The notes beneath the pieces were generated by a model. It was given only the letters and a program-made list of their open reading frames with translations. It was not told the DNA's origin and did no database searches. Below, in pieces: positions 24,732 to 35,967 of a stretch of DNA of 64,000 nt (its first letter is position 1; every line of letters starts with the position of its first letter). Source of the DNA: Lyophyllum atratum (lineage: Eukaryota; Basidiomycota; Agaricomycetes; Agaricales; Lyophyllaceae); NCBI GenBank assembly GCA_014905825.1, contig JACGCN010000003.1, positions 1,178,001 to 1,242,000 on the forward strand, given 5' to 3'. The translations under genes and the position numbers were made by a program.

Positions 24732-27606
24732 TTATATTATGCCATCCCGGACCTGTACAGGACGCTGTGAGAATGAGATACGAGAGAATTTTTGAGGTGG
24801 CAATCACCTTCTGCATGAAACCAGAAACACGGCCGATGTCGACGCCTTGCGCCTCACTCTCTACAGCAATTACAAGATTTTCCAGCATCTGATAAAGTCA
24901 TTGTCAGTCGTTCCGTCCAACAGTCGTAGAAACGGTCGAAAACGTACGTCCTCGACCTTATCAATCGGAATCGCAGTACAGAGCGCCACAATCTTTTTAC
25001 ATTGATACTCCTTCTCCGCACTTGCCCCCTGCAAAGTCTTCAGCCTCGCCTTCATCAACTCCTCCATTCTCAGGTGCCAAATTTTCAGCCTCCGCAGCCT
25101 GATCAAATTGGCCACAGAATCCCCCGTGGGTATTGGTGGCTCGGCATCGACGTTGAACGAGATGTCCACCGACCCGCCGATGCCCACCATCGTCGAGTTC
25201 GAGCCCCGGAACTGGAAGGCTGGGCCGGCAGTATCCCGTGCGTCACTCCCCTCCAAGTCCGTCCTTCCAGTCCAGTCGAATTGGTCTTCGTCAACGATAG
25301 CCTTCTCGACATTACGCACACGATGGTTGATCTGATCGAGCTCTCCACAGCGCGCCTGCCATGCGCCGAGCTGCTTGCGCTGTTCTGAGAGCTCCCGGGT
25401 GGCGGCACGAAGATGGGCTTGCGTCACGTCGAGGGCGTCCTGCTTAGCTTTGACTTCGCTCTGGAACTCGGTGCTCAAGTTAGAGATCATTGCAGTCATA
25501 TCTGTGATAAGAACGGAGTTGGCGTTATGGCAAGGGACGGCAAGAGTTACGAATGTATTACCTGCAATGACATCCTGGCTCTTCTGTACCGGGATAGGAG
25601 GCCCAGTGCGTAGATTCGCCAGTATATCCTCGGCTCGTGGGCCACCACTCAACTCCTGACGATGAAAGCATGTCAGTCATATGGATATTGAGCAAGGTGG
25701 TGCACCACCAACCTCAGTCTCCACACCAAAATCACCCGGCCTCAAGCCCAGCTTATTTGGCAATATTCGGTTTGCGCCGACGTCCAGCAGCGTCCTCACC
25801 AGACTCCTATTCCCCACCCTTGCAGCGATGTTCAACGCCGTGTCTCCGTGCTCATCTTGTAGATCCACCAGCGACTTGAAATCTCCGCCTTGATGATGTG
25901 CTATCCATAGGAATATCTGTTCCAAATAATATCGCGCAGACACCGCCCGCCCACTGACCCCTGCTAACGAGACGACATGGTGTATTACAGACTTCCGAGA
26001 AGTATCGAGGGTACGAATGGACGGGTGCAGGATAGGTACCATTGTGTGGAATGTCTGCTGGTCAGCATTGGTAGTAGCAAGACAGGCGCGGATGAGCGGC
26101 GTCTCGCCAAGGTAGTTTCCGCGGTGTAAGTCAGCTCCATTTGCTATCAAGGTCTCCACGATTTGCTGCCGTGCAAGGCTCGCAGCTATGTGCAAAGCCG
26201 TGTGTCCTTGATCGTCAATGATTATGTCCACGTCCAACGAGCTGGGGGCGGGCGGGTTCTGGTGTGCCAGTGGCGCTGGCGTGATTTCACGGAGGAGGTC
26301 AAGAACAGGCCCAGGGTCGTCGCGTTGGCATATGGCTGCTATGACCGCAGCGCGTCTATTATCTCTTAACGGTGCTGAGAGATCAACTAGACGTGGTGCG
26401 GATGGTTTCGATGCGAAGCGTGTGACATGGACATCCAAATCAGGGGATGCGTTGGCTGGGGCTGTTACAGAAAGAGAGCTTGAGGGGCGTGAGGCACCGT
26501 TGGCGCCGGGTTGCGGGGTGGAGCGTGCGTCCCGGAGCGAGGATAAGGATTGTGTTTGATTGCGTGGTGGCAGCTGCCAGGAAATTTGGGAGGAAGAGGG
26601 ATGCGGTGATGAGTCTTTACGTGGGCGTTTTGCAGGAGAGGGACCTTCTTCGCCGTTAGCGTGGGGTCCTGCGGAAGGCGGACGAGATCGGTCACCCATT
26701 TGAATATCCGCCGCTGAATCAAGAGGAGCAGGTTGAGATGACGAATGAAAAGAGGATGTAAAATGCCCAGGTGTGCGGTTCCCAGCGTTGTCTACATCTG
26801 CCTCAGAGCGATTCCGCTTCAAAGAGGGAATCGGAGGCGGTGTTTGAGAAGATATAGATTGTCCATACCCACCCCAGCATATGAAGGGGAGGCGAACCCT
26901 GCAGTCCGTGATGAGGGGTTTAGACCCGTTGTGGAAGGAGTAAATAGACCTTGGGCACGTCCTTGGTTCAACAGACGGAGAGCAGACCCAGGCATGATGG
27001 GCGGCGGTGCCAGGGCGGAGGGCATCGAGTGGTAGTTGCCAGTCTGCCCAAGACTTGAGTAAGAGGAAGAAGCAGACAATGGCCGCGGTGATGCTGTACC
27101 ACCGGGTGTACCAACAGGAAGAGCGGCCAAAGAATTGGTCGATGGAGTAAAATCAAAGAGCGGCGACAACAATGGCGCGACACCGTACTGGGCCGCGATG
27201 TCACGTCCTTTCTCCAACGGAATCCTGCAGCGCGTCAGAGACGTTATCAGGTAGGATTACGACTGAATGAATCATCAACGCGTACCAGGTTCCTTGATAT
27301 TTACCATAACCTCCTTGGACTATCTCGTGTTTCCCAGGCAATATCTCCTTCTCCAAGATTTTGGTGCGGCGGCCCTTGTCGACGCCGGCAACTTTGAGTA
27401 TTTGAGTCGCGTTGACATAAGAATCGTTTCGCCTGCGCATGACGGCGATGCCTCTGACCATACATTCGTAGACCTATATGACGCGACGGTGTTAAGGCTG
27501 ATGGCTCCACGGACGAAGAGTTGCTCACCTGGACAGAAGAGTAGACCGCATTGTAGATTTTCACCGGGGGCTGTGCGCTTCCTGGAGCGCGTGGACCCGA
27601 CTGCAT
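24732..27606 (-). CDS. mbp1: APSES-family transcription factor, Mbp1 type (MBF DNA-binding subunit), 823 aa
   Basis: This is a probable DNA-binding subunit of an MBF-like complex that drives G1/S genes. Eight exons (27529-27606, 27286-27473, 26873-27224, 25713-26816, 25562-25655, 24948-25501, 24808-24888, 24732-24752) sum to 2472 bases in frame. The APSES/KilA-N domain occupies about residues 15-115 (VYECMVRG, then [10 protein letters not shown], then GKYQGTWIPLEKG). A Ser/Pro-rich linker has a KRPRK nuclear signal. Ankyrin repeats follow ([28 protein letters not shown]). The C-terminal helical region ([11 protein letters not shown]) resembles the Swi6-contact region. The last coding exon is only 21 bases. 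The 3' end is convergent with prp4, 155 bases away. The 5' flank is only 390 bases from the transposase stop codon. Confidence 0.93.
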
Positions 27607-27996
27607 CTTTTAGGTGGTAGACGAGGGAAACAATGAGCTCAGGAGTCTGGGCGCTGTCATCAGCAAAAGCGTGAATTTCTGTTATTCCCTGATCGATTTG
27701 ACAAACATGATGACGGCGGATAAGGGCAGCTAATCTGTCAAAATGGTATATCCGTCGAACATCAGCATGGTACACGATTGGCAAGACGCGGCAAGGCTGA
27801 TGCCAGTCGTACAAACGTCCCACCCGCATGGTGTCATCATTATATACAAAGCACGGCATTATGAATGACTTATAAAGTGTCGAGCTGCAAGATCATGTCT
27901 GACATTCTCCAGACAAGCTGTACATAACGCAGGTGAACAATCTGCCTTGAAGCGCGAGTAATATTTTCATTAAGAACTGTAAGGCTGAGCTACAGC
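27607..27996. promoter_or_regulatory. Short mbp1 upstream region adjoining the transposase gene
   Basis: These 390 bases hold the mbp1 promoter and the 3' flank of the Plavaka transposase. The left end of the transposon must lie here if the element is intact. I looked for inverse copies of the repeats near 35440 and 35531 and for a clear terminal inverted repeat and found none. Overlapping minus-strand frames here are extensions of mbp1 reading frames. Confidence 0.4.
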
Positions 27997-30900
27997 CTAC
28001 AATGGTGCGTAACCCTCCTCGTCCTCCAACTCATCGAGCCCTCCCTCTCCGTCTTCGGGACCCAAGTCATCCTCACCCTTCTCACTCTCGTCTGACCCTG
28101 GCTCGGACTCAGATCCACCGTGGTTCTCAGATTCGGAGCCTGAGCCGTCCTTCTCCAATGGCACAGGATGCTCGACTTCGATGTCCGGCAAATCTTCAAT
28201 AGTTTCCTCAGGTTCGTCGGGTAGCGTGACACGGTAGTGGCCAACTCCACCACCAAGATACCGCATATACATATCACGATCAACGAAGCTGTATGAAGCA
28301 TAAGGTATGTCATTATCCAATAACAAGCGCAACGATAAACTTACATGTCAACGTAATAGTAAACCCAGTCATCAAATTCGTCGTCTGCGCGAGCGATTGA
28401 TGGAGAAAAGGTCTCCGTAGCTCCATAGTAGAAGGCAGGGATTATGTGGGCGCCGCGAATGACTTCGTCGGGGTTGAGAAAGCCGTAAGCATCGGGGTCT
28501 GAGTCAGGCATGAATTCGAGTCGATGGAGGCGTTTGCGTTTGAAGCCGGCTCGATATGACGTGTCTCGTCGATACCACCGGACGAAGAGGAATTCGATAG
28601 ATACGGGGATAGCACTAGCGCCGGGTACATTACGCACGACATCGGCATGGAAGATACCTATGATGCGGGCATATGCAAATGGATGTTCCGTATCGTCTTC
28701 GTGAGAGAGCGTCATGATGTCTGCGCGTGTGCGGGGGTTCATGGAGTCTTGGCCTCGCCGGACGTCGTAGCTTGTGTAATTGACACGAAGCACCTTGTGA
28801 ATGTAGAGTCGATCGTTTCGAATGAGAAGATTGAAATGCTCCTCGGGTGTGAACTCGTTACCATCTCCGGTCCAGTCTGGATGAGATAGACGAGCGAGCA
28901 GATGATCCTTGAGTTTGGGCAAAAAGTCCTATCATGGTGACGGAACATGAGTAGAGAAACATATGGAGTAATGCAGACATACCTGGATTGCTGGATCACC
29001 AGCATTCGCTGCGAGCCAGGTGGGGATGTCCAGATGAAAGTTGCGCGACGATGATATGTGGTGGTGGACTTCAGGCGGAGTGAGGGGTAACACCTCAGTC
29101 TCGGTGAAAGCGATGCGTGGGTTCGCAGTTTTTCCCTTCTTACCCTTTTCTGGCACTTCTCGCGCTCGGCAGTGCTTTCGAAGGGCCCTTTCACGGCGCT
29201 CAAGCTTTGTCATCTGCCTTACTGCCTGATTTTTGTTCGTACGGGCATAGAACTTCTTGACGCGTCGATGTTCAAGTTCTCCCTGTGATATGGTTAGTCC
29301 CGAGATAATGCACTACTAACCGAGACTTACGGGTTGGGTTGAATAAGAATCAGTGGTTCCAAACCACCGAATAGTACGCACATAGTCCCCTAAGGCGTGA
29401 AGTTTATAAGTAAACATATTGAAAGTCTTCTTTTTCGGTGGTGACTTCTTGGGTGCCGCTGAGCTTGGCTCTGGGTCTGTGCTGGGCTTCGTCTTCTTCT
29501 TCGCTTTTCGTCGACCACGGGCGGCTTCTTCACGAGGGAGCTCTCGAGTGTCAAAAGCCAGACAGACGTCTTTGGAGAACTTGCGCAGTTGACGCCCAAG
29601 GTCCGTGGTGCAATCATCGAGACGCTGGAGTGTCGAGTCCGTGTGAAGACGCAGCTTTGCGAGGCAATGCCACTCCGCAAGAGTGAACAGGAGGTCAATG
29701 ATGATGTTATTGTATGGTTCGGGTAAGAGGCCCTCGAAGACTGGTATCGCACACTGTAAACTGATTAGTCTATCTCGGTATCAAGGGTAGACATGTGACT
29801 ACCTGCAGGAGATCTTCGTAATTCCGTGCCGCCAGCTTTTTCATGGCGGAGGCGTTTTCTGAAAAGCGGCGTATTGTGGAACGTCCAAACGTCGGCACCA
29901 TTCGATAGCTGGAATAGAACATCAGTATAGTGTAATGCCTTGTGGTATCACAGGTCCTCACCGCTGATTGAAGTGTTGCACGGCGGTCCCTCCAGAGGCG
30001 ACCAATATCCGAACGATGTGCGTGAATACATGCTTCCATACCCCAAGCTCGAACTCGTGCATGAAATCAGGAACTAGCATGGTGAATAGGTTGAAACCGA
30101 ATTCCGAGAGGCCGGAGAATGCATTCTGCAGGACCGTCGTGAGCCATATGTAGAAGCAGGAAGTGGCCACTGCCAGCTGGCTTACCACAGTTGGAACCAG
30201 GGATTGCTCATCGAGGAGGCGTTCAACGACAACACTCTTAACTACAAAACCGAGCCTATATATAGCATCGCGTGCCCTCTCGATCTTCTGTCTGAACCAT
30301 AAGTCGGCGCTACGGGCCAAAGTCTGTCGCCGTGCTGCATCGAACTTTGTACCCATTTCTGGAATGCGTTCCTTTGGAATGAGGCACCGAGGGCACGGAC
30401 ATTTCCCTAAGTTGCGTATAGTGGCTAATAGGACTCTGGGATGTTGATGAGAGGAGGAAGACTATGATGGTAGCTGCGACGTACTTTTCTGGGTAGTCTG
30501 CTGAATATGTAAAGATACGTGGAAAGAAACGGCGGCTGATGCCATCCGGGCATTCAATCACGATCCCATGTTCATAAGCATGCATGAAGTCGTCATCGAG
30601 GATTAGCCGCCAGACAGCATGCATGAGCTCACGCCGGCAATGAGTAAGGACGTCAGCAGATGCACCTTCACCACGAAGACCCTCGAACCAGTCATGGAAG
30701 GAATCCGGAAGCTTAATAGATTGATATCAATATTGTGGTCAGTCGATAGATCATATCATGCACCTTCGGAATATATGCGACGTGGTGACAAGCACCAGTT
30801 CGTGGTTTCCCCCGAAGCCACTTGGACTGATTAGCGAAATAAAGATACAGGGGCCAGAGGGAAGCAGTGCCGAAGTTGGCGAGATGAGTCGAGTCCGACC

Positions 30901-32183
30901 AAAACATGAGACCCACGACAACACGCTCCAGGGTACACCCAGGCTCGGGGGGTTGCATTTGAAGCTTGGTATGTTCTTCGATGAAGGCATCTGACGAGTA
31001 GAGCTCATCATAAACCCGTTCCGGCTCTTTGTCGGGATCCCCTTGCCAAAACTGTTTGAATGGTGTATAATGAAAGCAATGGGCACTGGCATCGTGGATC
31101 GCGCTCTTGATAACCTCTGTTAGTTTCCGCATATGGAGCCCTGGTACTTCGAATATGGGTATGGCGCCTGGTATGGGATGGCGAAGTCCGTCGGGCACCT
31201 GTATCTTCACCTCGGCTTCTTTCCACCCATCTTTCGCGACTGGTGAATCCTCCGCCTCCCCCTCCAAGATATCATCAAATCGTCGCGTCTCTGTTCGGAT
31301 ATCAAACCCTTCGAGGTCTTCTTTCCGAAAATCTTCGGATTTGAGGAAGTCGACAAGCTGCACCATTTCGCCGAGAGACTTCATCGCCGAACCACTCCAC
31401 ATCCAATTCATCAAACCAAATACTGTAGAATTCTTAAATGGGGCGTAACGTGAGCCGTCTGCTGGATCGGCGGAATTGGTGCGGAGGCCTAGGCGAGAGA
31501 CTTCAGGCAGGGGAGCTGTTCGAACCAGAGGCGGCCCAACATCAGAAAGATCTGCGAGTGAGGAGCCGTCGTCCGGATCGTGGGTGGGCGCGGCAGGATA
31601 TTCTCGGTATAAACCAAAAAGGTTGCGAACTGTTCGTATAGGGTCCCAAATGACTTCGCGAATGGTAGGTGGTGGAGTTTTGTCATCATCTTCTGGCGGA
31701 GGTGTTTCCGCAGGAGCAAAAGGCACGGGAGCTGGAGGGTCGGGGAGTAGTTCGAGGATCTTCCATGTCTGGCGCCTGACACGGATTGGGCGTCCTGCTT
31801 CGTTAACAGGGGTCGGTTCACGGGGCATTTCAGGTTCGTCGAAGGACATGTCCACATCAGGTACCTAGATAAAGGTTGTTTAGTGAATCTGAGGCGGAGG
31901 AATAGAACATCCTAGTAGTAGATACCTCATCAGCAAACCCTCCGTCGTCGAGAGACGACTCAGGTATGGGGCTTGTTCTGAGAGAGCCGTCGTCAGGTGT
32001 CACCGAAGGTTGGGTCTCCTCCAGAAGTCGTTGACGTTTGCGTCGTTCTTGATAGAGCTCGTGGGCGTTAGCCAGGCTCTCGTCCTCGGCTGATTGGAAA
32101 TATTCACATCGCCTTTGGTGGACGCTCAGCCCTCGCCCTGTGCTATAGGTCTGATTGCATGGATCTGGGCAGCGGTGGGACAT
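27997..32183 (-). mobile_element. Plavaka-type DNA transposase, intact, 1234 aa
   Basis: This is the transposase of a Plavaka (CACTA-like, DDE-type) element, a family common in Agaricomycetes. Ten exons (31926-32183, 30764-31864, 30485-30711, 30186-30435, 29962-30125, 29803-29908, 29331-29753, 28983-29282, 28345-28928, 27997-28288) sum to 3705 bases with no stop, so the gene is intact. The N-terminus has a C2H2-like motif (CPDP-C...H..RC). The catalytic core has the first acidic site in FWSDSTHLANF, a CPCPRC zinc pair, and a conserved block DFMHEFELGVWKHVF. Further conserved blocks are GELEHRRVKKFYARTNK and FVDRDMYMRY. The tail is strongly acidic. The element borders are not resolved. Confidence 0.9.
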
Positions 32184-32328
32184 GAATAAAGCTAGAAGAA
32201 TAATGAAGATGGCTATCCAGCGCATATCTGCGCTGCAGATTTGAAGGAGAACAACTATTGAATTGCAACTTATAAAGCTCCAACGATCGGAAAATTTCAA
32301 AACCGAATGGAGGCGGCAGACGGATGTT

Positions 32329-33483
32329 TCATTCAATAGAATACCTAATACGGTTGACCCGCCGGCGAGCACTGCGTGGTATCGGTGGGCGATCGGGTGT
32401 AACAGCACGCCAGGTAGTACTCGGGGAAAATTGATGATAACAAAATCCTAGAGGGTCACGCTATTAAACAATGTCAGATAGTCATATGAATTAAATCAGG
32501 ATCACGTACTGTATAACATAACGCCCAATCAATAAGTTGGTTCGACTGGTAGTCGTTAGCAAAGGGAATATCAGTTGGTGAGATAACATACGATTGCGGC
32601 GTTGCACGGATCCCGGGCCAGGCGCGACATCCCACGGATGGCTTGCTCGAGAGATGTGACCTCGGACGCAAAAGTATCTGGGGCCCAACGAACCCAATAG
32701 GGCGCGTCAGCAACATGTCTACCTGACCAGATACTCTTGATTGCTTGTGGGCTAGCGTTCGCGTTGGCGTCTGAGCTATAACACTTATCCCCTCCTATCC
32801 AGGCTTGCTCGATAAGGATATAGGTATCAGTGGCCTAGTAGACGTGTCAAGTCTGTCCTTTATTAATTTCGATGCAAAACATTACTCACCTTCACATATT
32901 CCATCCAAGTTTCCAAGACGGCCTGCCGTGATGTCAACTCCTCGAGCCTTTCACGATCGAATTCCTCGTTAGAAGACTCTTCCTGGTCAAAAGCAGCTTT
33001 CGACGCGAGTCCCTGTACAGAATGTGAGCAGAAAAGCCAAGGTAATGCATTTCTAAACTAACCTGAAGACAAGGTGAAGGCAGTTTACACGTGGAGGGAG
33101 ATTTTGTGGGCGTCTCTGGTAGACTACTCAAGGACTCGGAGTCTGTGTCACTGTCTGATGCTTCACCAAGCTATATAATTCAAGCTACATGAATACAAGA
33201 AAGACAGAAAAAAGATCTAGGCTACTCACTCCATGAAAATCATATTGGGGGAGTGAGTCCAGGTCTTCGTTGCACATATGACTGTTGAGATAAAAGGCCG
33301 TTCAATCACGGTATGATATACAACTAGATTTGACACTTACAAGCCAATTTCCAACGTCCATATCTCTGTCCCATGTATGCCGACTGCCGAAACCGAGGGT
33401 GATACTTTGCCCGACGGCAAGATGCTGAGCAAGAGCCTGAGGGAGTTGAAATCGATGGATTGCGCGCGATATGACACGATCAT
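32329..33483 (-). CDS. Unrecognised 278-aa protein upstream of the Plavaka transposase
   Basis: I recognise no family. Seven exons (33341-33483, 33230-33281, 33063-33170, 32890-33012, 32592-32834, 32510-32545, 32329-32460) sum to 837 bases with good GT..AG sites, which makes chance unlikely. The start is ATG 33483 (MIVSYRAQ). The middle is rich in Ser, Asp and Glu (EASDSDTDSESL). The second half is rich in Trp and Arg (WVRWAPDTF, then RMSRLARDP-like) and the C-terminus is basic (RSARRRVNRIR). No signal peptide or membrane segment is seen. It is on the transposase strand, 145 bases upstream of the transposase start, and its start lies only about 92 bases from the divergent DUF6698-like gene. 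A role as an accessory gene of the mobile element is inference. Confidence 0.65.
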
Positions 33484-33575
33484 GTGACATCTCGATTAAA
33501 AAAAAATCACCCCGTTTCCGAGTTCAAGCACTATATGTACTCTACGATGCCTTGTCAATACTTTTCCTCCACATC

Positions 33576-35237
33576 ATGCCTCCACGACCTCCCGCTACCC
33601 CTGCTAGGTCATCTGGTCAAGCCCCTGCTCAATCTGCGCCCTCGGAAAATGATCTAGACACATCTGAAGCGGATGTACTCCAGATAGTCCAGCAGAACAT
33701 CTTGCGTTCGACAACAAACAGGAAGAAGAGGACAAAAAGGTGAGCATTTTCATTCCCTTCGAGCAATATCTACCTCTTATCCTTCTACAATAATTGGACC
33801 CACTCCGGTGGATGCTGATAACGATGCTCACGAAAACGAGGAAATGACCTACACCTCCTATGGCCGGCATTTTGCTCGTCTCGGCGATCTTTATAGTCGT
33901 GTTTCAGTTATAGTTGACTATGGAATTCGGCTCGAAATCCAAGATATCATTGGGGTCGAGTCCAAAGAGTAAGTCTTCACTGGCTCCTTATAGTTCACGG
34001 GCTTATATTCTACGTGGTCTATATCAGGGAAAAGCGCTTGGGCGACAGCTGGAATGTACTCAAGAACATTATTCCCAACTTTGCCGAGCACATGTGCAAG
34101 CTCGCACAAGACCGTCGCACTCGAAATCAGGCCTGTATGATGGTACGTACACCTTTCTTCGGTAGCTCCCTATAATAATTTTCCAAGATCAACAAAGCGC
34201 GCGATGGCTGTCGGAGCGATGACACAGGCGGACTCAAGAAAGATATCATTAGCTACATGATGGTCTCGAGGGACACCGCTGTCTCTCCACCGATACCCTC
34301 CACAGGCAGCAAAATGGTTCGTGGCTGGTCACATGTTCAAACTGCGGCTCTATTATGCCCTATTGAATATGACGCGACTGCAGAGTAAGTCCATATTTCC
34401 AGGAGTCGAACCCATTTGTAACTGATACTAGGACTTATACTCGCATCTTGTCGGGTGCTCTACGTGTGACCGCTGATCAATTCCCTCGTTTCCTTTATCC
34501 AGATGGCCACATATACGACCCCGAGGACCTTACCAAAGGCATCCTTCTTGGCCATCTCGGGCTTCGCGTACGTTGCACTCGTTACATAATGGCCTAGGTA
34601 TCTAACTCGCTTTGCAGGTTGCCAAACATATATTTCAAGGGCCTAGCGCTGCCATGCAAGGCCCGGGATATTGTCGAGGCAAAGGCGGCAATGCATCCAT
34701 TCACGGGATCACCACAATGACCGGACGCTCCATCGCTTACATAGCGTGTCAGGTATGCATCCATTGTCTCGTCTATCACGCATAAGTGACGTCGTTCGCA
34801 GGCACGTTTCGCGATCTCATCTGCCGAAAGTTGGGCCTCGTCCGACCTGGGTTTTAGCTACGAAACATTCTATTGGAACATCGTTAAGCTTTTCGACAGC
34901 GGAGAGGGCCAAGACATCATCGACGAATACAATTAGTGAGTCCTCGTTGTATGTTGTGTGCCTGAGACTCACAGCTTGACACCGCAGTCAGATCTTCGGC
35001 ACTACTCGCACTACCGTGCCATCTAGTAATGAACAGCGCCTCCCCGTGGTTTCGAGCTTCGATCTGTTACAACAACAACGAGCTGCAAAACGTGCACGCA
35101 TTGCAAGTCAGTCATCTGGAGACGGTCAGGACGGTAGCGAGGGTTTGGAAAACGGAGGGGATGCTGGAGACGCGCCAGGTGCCGGAGAGGGTTCAGGTTC
35201 TGCAGACGACGGCGGGGAAGGCATTGGGGCCCAGTAG
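33576..35237 (+). CDS. DUF6698-like protein, 5' junction unresolved
   Basis: The function is unknown. The fold matches a large Agaricomycete family annotated as DUF6698. Its marks are GRHFARLGDLY near the start, SDDTGGLKKDI, a block ALLCP...FPRFLYPDG...YDPEDLTKG, KHIFQGPSAA, GNASIHGITTMTGRSIAYIACQARFAISS, and ETFYWNIVKLFD. Exons after the first join cleanly (introns near 33969-34030, 34141-34187, 34386-34432, 34569-34618, 34753-34800 and 34931-34987). The first exon (from ATG 33576, ending in a basic NRKKRTKR stretch at 33739) and the second (near 33763) differ by one base in phase. The true start may instead be ATG 33846. The tail is rich in Gly, Asp and Ser. Confidence 0.7.
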
Positions 35238-35967
35238 ATGATCATTTTTTTTATTCCTATCTATTTGGTCGTTTCGTATGCCATTCAATGCAACGCCGCT
35301 TTCCCCAATTTTTGCATTCGCGTGATTCCTGGACCAGCTACCAATGGAAATTCAATGGACAGACCAGCGTGAACCATGCTTATCGTACCTCATAAGCCAT
35401 ATCATGGTGATAAGCCGGGTGCTTCATGGCCCATACCGAGGTCCGGTATAAGCCCTTTTCACCGTTATAAGACGCACCTACCTGTTGAGCATTGTCAATG
35501 ACCATAATATGACGAGGATTAGGAATAAATAGGTCCGGTATAAGCCCTGTTGAAATTTTGTCAGGCAGATGATACTTTATCCTGGATTATGGACATTATG
35601 TACCTTGTAAGCACATATCATATCCTCCCGGTTTTGCTGATGGTTGAGCTGGGTCTCAGGTCAGGTGGCTTGGGCAACGCGTCGTCGGAGTTTGAAGTCT
35701 GTCAATTCGGCTGTCCCGGCGCGCCCAATCAAAGTCATCTGCGCAACCTCCCGAGGAAAGCCGCAGTATGTACTCTACAGTGAATAAGCACTAGGTATGG
35801 ATGAAAGGGGATCCTTTTGAGATAGAAGGGTAATCGAGGCAGAGAAGACGTGTGGCCAAACAACGCGTCCACTCGTCGGAGATGGAATTTCAAAAAAGTT
35901 GCAAACCCCTGGCTGCGACGGTCAACCGAATAATATCGCATGTTGTCTTTCACTCCTGCTATTCTTC
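35238..35967. other. Intergenic region, possible right end of the mobile block
   Basis: These 730 bases hold the 3' flank of the DUF6698-like gene and the promoter of the cation-channel gene. Between 35390 and 35550 the motif ataagcc occurs four times. No open frame here shows a family motif. Confidence 0.45.
35439..35547. repeat. 17-base direct repeats around ggtataagccc
   Basis: The 17-base unit aggtccggtataagccc occurs at 35439-35455 and again, identical, at 35531-35547. Related shorter copies (cctcataagcc near 35388, gataagccggg near 35409) precede them. Arrays of short repeats just inside the ends are typical of CACTA-like transposons. That these are subterminal repeats of the Plavaka element is inference, since no matching copies were found on the left side. 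Confidence 0.55.

Noticed and set aside
27320..27859. 179-codon minus-strand frame upstream of mbp1
   Set aside because: It overlaps the APSES exon in another frame, and the conserved mbp1 start (MQSGPR) lies inside it in the correct frame.
34400..34425. ggagtcgaaccc, which resembles the T-arm box of a minus-strand tRNA
   Set aside because: No matching acceptor, D-arm or anticodon arm can be folded around it, and it lies in an intron of the DUF6698-like gene.
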